From positions 40,231,851 through 40,295,850 of the forward strand of contig OY720350.1 of assembly GCA_963082975.1 (NCBI GenBank): DNA of 64,000 nt. Reading direction: 5' to 3'. Shown here piece after piece: positions 56,366 to 64,000 of the stretch (positions within the stretch are counted from its first letter, which is position 1; each line of letters begins with the position of its first letter). The position numbers were made by a program, and so were the translations under genes. The DNA is from Labia minor (Eukaryota; Arthropoda; Insecta; Dermaptera; Spongiphoridae). The notes under the pieces were generated by a model that saw only the letters and a list, made by a program, of their open reading frames with translations, did not search any database and was not told the origin of the DNA.

Positions 56366-58075
56366 ATCTATGCGCACTGCCGTGCGCCGGCCAAGTTCCA
56401 GCAAGCCGCGCGCATGCCGTAAGTATATTTACACGAATGGTTTGGAGTCACTTTTGACCCCCCTGTATCTCAGAGCCTATTGCAAGTACAGAGATAAAAT
56501 TTTATCTACCTAGTCATATACTAGAACTAAAGCAGTATGCCAAATTTCATAGTTATAGCTTCAGTAGATCCTGAAATATGACCCTGTGAAAATAGCTTAT
56601 TTTGGAACTGATTCACTGATTGGTCAACAAAATTCTTAGGGTATTTCCAATTGTCCTAGCGCTATGAAATTTGGCATACAGGTCGTGTGTTATAAGTAGG
56701 TTAACAAAAAATTATGAAATTTAGGAAATCGGTCAAGCTTGAGTTGTTATAATCGAATATCAATGAGATTTTAACGAATTCAAACGAATTCATTGGTTTT
56801 GTCAGAAACTAATCAAGCTAGGACTTCGAAATTTGGTACACCGATATTATTCACAGTTTGTAGATTTCTTTTAAAATTTCGTCAAAATCGGTTAACCGGA
56901 AGTGGTACTTTACCTACACTGGTTGCGTTTACCTTTCAATTAAAGTACCAGTTTGCTTCGAGATATTTGCTTCATATTTTGTATATAGATTTAAAAATAT
57001 GAAAAAAATTAAGATACCAAATTTCATCATGATCTGACTACCGTAAGTGACATTTTACCTATACAAGTAGCGTTAGGTGTAAATTATAAATATATATAAT
57101 AGTGTTAAACCATTTTACTTTATAATTTAAATTAATGTTTGTTTATTTTTATTGTTATAACTTAACAGTTTCTATATAATTTTCAATTAATATTAATAGT
57201 TCTAATTATTTATTATTCAATACAAGTTGGAAATTCAGAACTATAAAATAAAAGAACAAATAAAATTATTATATTTAATATATAAACAAATATAATTTTA
57301 ATTTACAAAAATTTGCAATTTTTTTTAAACACAAAATTACTTCAAAGGCTAAGAATGGACGCGGGCGCGGCACAAAAAGGAAAAAATAGGAAGCTTTCTT
57401 AAAAAAAAGTATTGAAATCTAATCAAAAACATACCTGTTAAAAAGGGGGCCAAGTTCCTATCGGCTATTTGTTTGCCTAAAAAAGGGTTCAAATCCATCC
57501 CAATGCCAAGTTTAGATGCACTTCAAAATCATTCATAATCATTTTTATCAACATCCTGATCCACTGGTTAACATTTGGCATTCCAAAGAATCGCCACCAC
57601 ACCCAGTCCTCCTCCTCCTGCATCCAGGCACGCCACTTTATTCACGTCAACGGTCCATCTGGCCGAAAAATTCACTTTACCATACAACCAACTTAAAATA
57701 TGGTAGCACGAAAACCTGCCAAGTTCAAATTTCTAAGTATTATAATTTTAGATATTTTAAACCATGTACCTACGTATTTTAATAACTATACCATATTTTA
57801 AGTTGGTTGTATGGTAAAGTGAATTTCGGCCAGATGGACCGTTGACGTGAATAAAGTGGCGTGCCTGGATGCAGGAGGCGGAGGACTGGGTGTGGTGGCG
57901 ATTCTTTGGAATGCCAAATGTTAACCAGTGGATCAGGCTGTTGATAAAAATGATTATGAATGATTTTGAAGTGCATCTAAACTTGGCATTGGGATGGATT
58001 TGAACCCTTTTTTAGGCAAACAAATAGCCGATAGGAACTTGGCCCCCTTTTTAACAGGTATGTTTTTGATTAGAT
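56366..58075 (-). mobile_element. H5 Helentron-like element, copy 2
   Basis: About 1.71 kb, in the same orientation as 37934-39766 and very similar to it. Left edge ATCTATGCGCAC, right edge TTTTTGATTAGAT. The terminal hairpin here is GCGCAC-TGCC-GTGCGC on the plus strand, with its 4-nt loop inverted relative to copy 1 (GGCA). The foldback centre is shorter (57700-57780 region). It shares the H2-like block at 56793-57065. No transposase or Rep gene. Confidence 0.72.
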
Positions 58076-58119
58076 ATAATTATATCGTAAAATGTTACTA
58101 GTTTAGAGAGATAAATAAG

Positions 58120-58741
58120 TTGACCTGTGGCCATGTCCGAACCGACCGACGGTTTGAAATAAATTAATTTCCAGATACAGAAACAATTTCAAATAATTTT
58201 AATATATCTATTAATGTAATAAAAAACAGATAGGCATAGAACATAAATATTTTTAATTTTATTTTATTTATAATATATATGTAAGACCAGGCTGTGACGT
58301 CATGAATGGCTGGATGACGTCATATAATTTTAATTAAAAAAAAAAACTAATAAAGATGATTTTTCTCGAGTATAAAACCAATGCAAAGTGAATGATTCGT
58401 GATGATATGTAAAAAATCTGCTCATGTGAAATTTGGTGTGAAAATAACCCTTTCCTTACTATCGTCGATCGCTAATACTACCACTTCCGGTTTCCGGATT
58501 GGCACCAAAAGTTGATCAATTCATCCCACTGATGCATTAAGTAAATATACTAAATTTCATCAAAATTCCTTGAGCCGTTCAGGCTGTACACATCTATACG
58601 GACGGACGGACAGACATCATGCTAAAAAGACTTTTTTCTGTTAATAAAATGCATGATTCGTGGAGATATGTAAAAATTATGTAAAAGATATGTGAAATTT
58701 GGTGTGAAAACAATACCTTCCTTACTATCGTCGGTCGGTAA
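58120..58741 (-). mobile_element. H3 Helentron-like repeat, full copy
   Basis: Minus-strand copy. The plus strand starts with the terminal hairpin (GACCTG-TGGC-CATGTC, slightly decayed) and ACCGACCGACG (58142-58152) and ends CGTCGGTCGGT (58729-58739). A (GGAC)n microsatellite is at about 58599-58613. TGACGTCA palindromes lie at 58295-58302 and 58315-58322. It is nearly a mirror image of 47570-48192. Confidence 0.82.
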
Positions 58742-59969
58742 AAATGGATAGTTGTAAGGTACGAGTGGGGGTCAAGTGAATTCCTTTGTAATATATTCAT
58801 GTCCATTCAGAGAGACAGCTGTCAAATCTGATAGAGTATTGAGTGCTTGATAGTAAAAGTGGGAACTTTTTCGAAACTCAATACAAATTAGTGCCTTTTG
58901 ATGTTAGACAGAGGGGAGAGTCAAATAAAAAAAAATTGAATCAAGAGAAGCCAAAGGGCTAAAGAAAAAGAGAGCAACGTTTCACTCCCGATTTTGCAAA
59001 TAGATAACGTAAGTTAAAATCTCTTTTTCTGTTTTATTTTTATCCTTTCCTATAAAAAAAAGACACATCAAGCAAAAGATTAAAGACCGACCAGATGTAT
59101 AATTAATGGGATGAAGGTTATTAAAAATTCACAAAACCCCCCTTTCGATTACAATTTTTTTTTATTTCATACTAATATACTATATATTTAATCATTTATT
59201 TTTTGTCTCCCTATATATAATATGTAGTATAAATTTATATCGTATAGTATTTATATATTTTATATAAAATTTAATTGAAATATATAAAAATATTAATTTA
59301 TTTCAAATAAATAAATACAATAAAAACCTGGCTGTCGTCATCCTAAATGTGTATATTTATATTCCTCAGTCTATAATGAACTGAATGTATAATCTAGAAC
59401 CTATAAAACCTTCTAAAAAAACGGATATATAAATTAGCATGTTATTTATTTTGACATTCAGTCATCAACAAAATTGAATGAAATTGATATAAACTCATTT
59501 ACATTAATTAATAATCATAATCACTATTTATTATGATTGAATTTTCCTAACACTAAAAATGTTATAAATTATTCGATATGGTGATCAGTAACAACCAAGT
59601 GGATGTGTATAATATATATTAATTTTTATAGTCCTCGATTGAACGATATAAAATATGATGCGTCGTAATATCATCGTGATTGAAAGTAACATTAAATATA
59701 TATTCAACGTTTAATTATGAGATTGGAGTCTCAACGTTTCAGCGTCCATTTTGTCGCTTTTTTTATTTTAAGAAGAAATCTTTGGGATACTGGGTCTTGT
59801 TATTAGTCCGGACGACTAAGAATCATAGTGGGAGTTTAGGTTGATTGGATCGGTTAATTTTTACTTATGTATAGTACCGAAGTATCATCATCGCATAACT
59901 CTTAAGTTGAGATTCAAATCAAACAATTAAACGTGGAAATAACTTCTCATACGTAGGCTGCTATATATA
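58742..59969. other. Unique A+T-rich stretch without a gene
   Basis: Near-balanced patches at 58745-58990 and 59700-59960 are unique in the window. No coding frame, TIR or known motif is supported. Confidence 0.4.
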
Positions 59970-60435
59970 CGAGGGTGGTCTCAAAAGTTTCCGACCTGAC
60001 CAAGAAAAACGATGTTTTTCAATTTTTTTTTTTGTTTTATTTTTCAAAATTCAAGATGAAGACCTGTATGATGTCAGCTGAACGTGTGCGAAATATTTTG
60101 CAAAACCATTTGAAAGCTGTGTGCAATGTGGGTGCCGCATTTCCTAATGTTAGACCAAAAATTGCTTCGAAAAACCACTTCTAACGACAATTTGGAGCTG
60201 TAGGCGTAATCCAAACGAATGTTTCCATCGATTCATAACTGTTGATGAGACTTAAATTAAATTAAATTTAATTAATTAAATAATTTATTAATTAATTAAA
60301 TTAATTAAAATAATTAGAACACCGTTATGAGAAATGTATCAATGTTGATGGAGATTATGTTGAAAAATATAGCAAAAAAAAATTGAAAAACATTGTTTTT
60401 TTTGGTCAGGTCGGAAACTTTTCAGACCATCCTCG
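59970..60435 (+). mobile_element. Deleted mariner-like element, second type
   Basis: The ends CGAGGGTGGTCTCAAAAGTT and its inverted partner ACTTTTCAGACCATCCTCG are flanked by TA (59968-59969, 60436-60437). Inside is a broken transposase start: MSAERVRNILQNHL, then, with frameshifts, a stretch resembling the FITVDE region around the first catalytic aspartate. An A/T-only insert follows at 60252-60320. The catalytic core beyond the first aspartate is deleted. Confidence 0.8.
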
Positions 60436-60668
60436 TATTTCTAGCCTGGCAATACTAAGTGTGCATAAGCTATATTATCGTAAAATTTCATTAAAATCCA
60501 TTATGTACTTTTTGCGTAAAAGAGTAACAGACATCCTCACAAACATTCACCTTTTAATATAATAAATATTACAATCGGTGTCGATGTCTGTCAGTCAAAT
60601 TCCAATTTAATTTTCAAAAAATGATAATTATATATTGAATTTGTATAAGGAATGTTTCATTTATAGAC
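60436..60668. other. Short spacer between two mariner-type elements
   Basis: No features seen. Confidence 0.35.
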
Positions 60669-61257
60669 AGGGTGATTATACAAGGATTTTACAATTTTGA
60701 AAGCACATACATATTTATTGAAATTACTTACAGAATTGAGTAAAGTGTCATTTTGTCACAAAACACTTCAAGTTTGACTCGCGTAGTGCTTTAATGCGAT
60801 TTTCAGTCACTACGAGTGTCACAGTAATGGATTGTTAAAATGGCGACTTTTACTGGTGCGGAACGTGCACGATGTGTGTTGTTATTTCATGAAATGAATT
60901 CTGCTAGATCTGTTCAATGTATATTTCATAGGGAATGCCAGAAAGATTCTCCAAGCAGGCCGACAATTTACAGTTGGCACAAGAATTTTATTGAGACTAG
61001 TTGTACTGTTCATTCGAAATCACCAGGTAGGCCAAGCGTTTCTAATGCTGTTATTGAACAGATTAGGGAAAGAAACCGTTGTCCGAAAAAATCATCTCGC
61101 CGTGCGTCTCAGGAGACGGGAATTCCTCAAGCGACAGTTTTGAAAGTGTTACGTAACAAGTGTTTCGTAATACAATGACACCTTTCTCAATTCTTTAAGT
61201 AATTTCAATAAATATGTATGTGCTTTCAAAGTTATAAAATCCTTTTATAATCACCCT
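60669..61257 (+). mobile_element. TIR element encoding only a DNA-binding domain
   Basis: Inverted repeats of about 86 bp begin AGGGTGATTATACAAGGATT and include CATACATATTTATTGAAATT; the right arm differs at a few positions. The whole element is about 590 bp. It carries one open frame (60840-61178) whose stop codon lies inside the right inverted repeat. The catalytic region of a mariner-type transposase is absent. The TA flank is unclear because the few bases outside the match differ (GAC, ACA). Confidence 0.8.
60840..61178 (+). CDS. Two-HTH DNA-binding protein (mariner-like, DUF4817-type), no catalytic domain
   Basis: An uninterrupted 112-residue frame. Residues 1-55 form the first helix-turn-helix region (FTGAERARCVLLFHEMN through PSRPTIYSWHKNF). 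A linker with the SPGRPSVS motif resembles the GRPR minor-groove hook between the two HTH domains of paired-like transposases. Residues 70-107 form a second HTH (SSRRASQETGIPQATVLKVL). This matches the N-terminus of DUF4817/mariner-type transposases. The D,D,D/E catalytic part never appears, and the stop TGA (61176-61178) is within the right inverted repeat. It could bind the element's ends and act as a repressor, or be a silent relic. Being open over its whole length argues for youth or selection, but does not prove either. Confidence 0.65.
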   Translation: MATFTGAERARCVLLFHEMNSARSVQCIFHRECQKDSPSRPTIYSWHKNFIETSCTVHSKSPGRPSVSNAVIEQIRERNRCPKKSSRRASQETGIPQATVLKVLRNKCFVIQ

Positions 61258-62726
61258 ACATATATTGTTATTTCTTTATTTCATAATTATAAACTACGAA
61301 GACTATTCAAGGTTTAGTTCCTAGAGTATATATATGTTTAAATATTTATGATATAATGATCAAAATGAAACAAATAAATAGTAAAGTAATTATAGATCTA
61401 GTTGGATAACTTTATATCAAAGTATAAAAATACACTTATTTAATTCAAGGGTTTTCATTTCACCTTAATATAATTTTAAACAAATTAATAAAAATAATAC
61501 TTTCATTAATATTTTGAGTAAATTATCTAATAGAATATTATAGAAAATGTAAAAGTGATTATCAAAAAATTAGGGTAAAGTATGATATTTGAAAATATTT
61601 CTTATTTGTGAAAAAAAATGAAAAAGAATTGGGACAAACTAGTGATCTAAATGTGCAAAGTTGTTAATTAAGTAAGAGAACAGAATACGAGGGCAGAAGA
61701 GAGGGAGAGAGAGTGGGAGGAAGCGTAAAGAGAAGGAGGATGGGTCGTAAAGAAAGAGCGAAAGATGGAACAATTGGCATGTCTGGAACAGTAAAGTAGG
61801 AGTTGTGCCTGGACGAGATCCAGCTGGATAACTTTAAATAAAAGGACTTTTCTTTCCCATGATAAAGAACAAATGAGAAATGAATAATGTGAAATAAAAC
61901 AATATGAAGTGAGAAAAGCAGGAAAAAAGAATAAAAATGGTGTTAATGTTTTGTAATAAGAAGTAATAATAAAGATTTCAATTTATATAAAGGTTACTTT
62001 TATAATTACTTATTTATATCGTTATTTGAAGTATTGTATAGAAAAAAAAACAGGTTGTATTGTTTAATTTGTAAAATTAATTAATCGATAATTATTTCTA
62101 AAGAAAATAATAGAAATTACCTAAACTCTAAGCATAAAATACTTGGATAAGTAACGATGGAAGATACATGTGGCTTGAATGGGTGAAGAATTCCTAGAGA
62201 GAAGTTTAGGAAATCATTTGCAAAACAACCTATAAGCAAACCAATGAAACAGTGCACACTGTACAGACATTATAAAATATGAGCTGTGGCCAGGCACAGA
62301 ACCCACCGACGATTTGAAATAAATAAATTTCCAAACAATATTATATATATAAACCATATAAAAAAATAAAAATAAAATATTTTTAAAATTTGAATTAAAA
62401 TGACTAAATTATATTATCTTAGTTTTTACTTTTAGTTTAATTTATCAATTATTTATCGATGCTATATTTTAAGTGAAATTGTTTCTGACAATGAATATAA
62501 AATTAATACTTTGTAAACTACCACTTCCTCTTCACGTCATTCTATGGTTCAGACCAAGACGTCTCAAATATAAGACTACGAAAACGAAGAATATGTCAAT
62601 CTAGAGATAATAAATACTTAATTTTCTCTTTCTTCTTTAATTAATCGGTAAATACAAGTATACTAAACTTTCGTTTATGGTATATGAAATTATAGGAACT
62701 AATATTATTAATATTCACACATTATT
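61258..62726. other. Unique A+T-rich stretch with a purine-rich tract
   Basis: Bases 61675-61770 are nearly all purine (GAGAGGGAGAGAGAGTGGGA). A local similarity links GATCTAGTTGGATAACTTTA (61397) and GATCCAGCTGGATAACTTTA (61818). No coding frame is supported apart from the small H3 relic noted separately. Confidence 0.4.
62281..62340 (-). repeat. Decayed H3 terminal fragment
   Basis: GAGCTGTGGCCAGGCACAGA, then ACCCACCGACGATTTGAAAT, matches the right end of H3 (hairpin, subterminal repeat and the TTTGAAATAAATT flank) with several changes. Confidence 0.6.
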
Positions 62727-62856
62727 ACTATCTCGCCGGAGATAGTATTGCGATCACGAAAATTTTCGATGTTGAGATTTTGATGTTTTTATACGTTTTG
62801 AAGGTTCCTGAATCATTTTCACTAAGGTTGAGAAAAATGTCTCTCTCTGTGTGTGT

Positions 62857-62890
<34 letters not shown>

Positions 62891-63442
62891 ATAACCAAGA
62901 TTACGGAAAAACGGTTTGAGCTAGAATGATGAAATTTGGTACATGAGCATTATTCAAAATTCATAGTTTTCTATCAACTTTTGAGAAATGTAGCTCAACC
63001 GGAAGAGGGTCATTACTTACAACGTTTTGATTTTTTTTTCCTCTAAAATGACCGTGAAAATAAAGATATATGTTTGATAGTTTTTCACATGATTAAAAAT
63101 TGTATAAAACTGCTATATATAGAATTTCAGCTTGATTGAATCGTTGAAAGTACCAGAATTAATTTTTTAACACTGCAAATCTCAAACGCCAACACGTGAC
63201 GTGGTGCTATCAACAAAGAGTCAAAGACGCGCTGATTTAATAAAAATTATTTATTAATTTTAATTTATAATTTATAATTAATTAAATTTAATTTATAATT
63301 TATAATTAATTAAATTTAATTTATAATTTATAATTAATTAAATTTAATTTATAATTTATAATTAATTAAATTTAATTTAAATTAATATATGTTATATAAT
63401 CCAATTCAAATTTGCGATATAGTCAAGTGGAGACACTCCAGA
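62727..63442 (+). mobile_element. H1 Helentron-like repeat, full copy
   Basis: The left end ACTATCTCGCCGGAGATAGT is both the subterminal repeat and a hairpin. A (GT)n tract runs at 62847-62892. The conserved GATGAAATTTGGTACATGAG block, CCGGAAGAGGGTCATTAC and TATATATAGAATTTCAGCTT follow. A 28-bp A/T unit is repeated about four times in the tail (63272-63380), unlike other H1 copies. The right subterminal repeat is GCGATATAGT, with one mismatch, followed by TGGAG-ACA-CTCCA. Confidence 0.85.
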
Positions 63443-64000
63443 TTTTTTTTAATTTAATAAAATTTCTAAGAACTATCATTTTCAAATCTAAAAGATTATA
63501 AAAATTTGAGTATATTTTCAATGTTTTATAAAAAACTAAAATTAAATTTAAAAAAATAATCTTTTTATAAAGTTAATTTAAATTTAAACCTTTATTTCCA
63601 AATTGATTAATTTATTTGTTTTATGCGTATTTTAAAATACTTTTTAAAATAAAAATATATTAAACATTTTTTGTTTAATAAAACCAAAATAATTCTTTTA
63701 ATTTAATAAAACAAAAACAAAAACAAAAAAAACAATAATAATAATTTGTTTCGGTGTGTGGTGTTTAGTCGTAAAAACCTTTGGAGAATGTCATAGCTAT
63801 CCTTTGCTAAATGACATGATTGCGTTCAATGAGGTGAACCGGGTGGGTAACTGTACCCCTACACAAAAGGATAGCTTGCTAGCCTCTGAGTTAGAGATAG
63901 AGATAGAGAGATCATGTGTCAAGTCAAGTCGAAATGAACAAAGTTTAAATGTTGAACTTTCTTTTCTAGTGCTTGTAATGAAGCAATGCTATATATTGTA
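63443..64000. other. A+T-rich stretch with a structured GC-richer segment
   Basis: At 63796-63866, AGCTATCCTTTG and CAAAAGGATAGCT can pair around a loop that holds GGTGAACCGGGTGGG and TACCCCTAC. No gene is recognised. A GAGATAGAGATAGAGA run follows. Confidence 0.35.

Overview
This is a eukaryotic, strongly A+T-rich window (about three quarters A+T by eye). It is dominated by transposable elements, with only two short exon-like segments of a possible host gene. The mix points to an arthropod: mariner fragments with the HPPYSPDLAP signature, a DUF4817-like two-HTH mariner relative, piggyBac-type MITEs with TTAA sites, Helitrons and a Ty3/gypsy element. A caligid copepod such as the salmon louse is my guess from base composition and mariner style. 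It is an inference, not proven.

Layout. 0-12.5 kb: a TA-flanked foldback MITE (1.1-1.85 kb), a deleted mariner (3.0-3.5 kb), a Helitron carrying a 33-bp minisatellite (3.7-4.6 kb), copies of several dispersed repeats, a GC-rich minus-strand exon (11.44-11.74 kb) and a TA-flanked MITE (11.9-12.4 kb). 12.5-24.7 kb: mostly unique A+T-rich DNA with scattered repeats. 24.7-29 kb: two piggyBac-type MITEs, the second split exactly by a Helitron. 29.4-32.7 kb: a 3.3-kb minus-strand Helitron carrying the tail of a non-LTR retrotransposon. 33-41 kb: mini-MITE, hAT-type MITE and several Helentron/DINE-1-like elements, including a 1.8-kb one with a long foldback arm. 42.4-43 kb: a GC-rich patch with a second minus-strand exon whose splice phase fits the first. 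44-46 kb: a second LINE-carrying Helitron inside an older element. 48.64-53.54 kb: a complete Ty3/gypsy retrotransposon with identical LTRs and intact gag and pol. 53.6-63.4 kb: a third LINE-carrying Helitron, deleted mariners, further Helentron-like copies, and a small TIR element that encodes only a DNA-binding domain.

The best-supported coding unit is the Ty3/gypsy element. Gag (379 codons) and Pol (protease, RT, RNase H, integrase) lie in different frames. A classical A AAA AAC heptamer sits where a -1 frameshift would join them. No tRNA-type primer site follows the 5' LTR. Instead, the first bases after the LTR are complementary to 12 nt in the LTR placed just downstream of a TATA box, which suggests self-priming of the Tf1/sushi kind.

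The most unusual pattern across the window is a shared architecture in four otherwise different repeat families (called H1, H2, H3 and H5 here). Each has 10-11 bp subterminal inverted repeats, with a GC hairpin just outside one of them at the extreme end. H1, H2 and H3 also carry a microsatellite near the opposite end. This matches non-autonomous Helentrons (HINE/DINE-1-like). No autonomous Rep-helicase gene is in the window.
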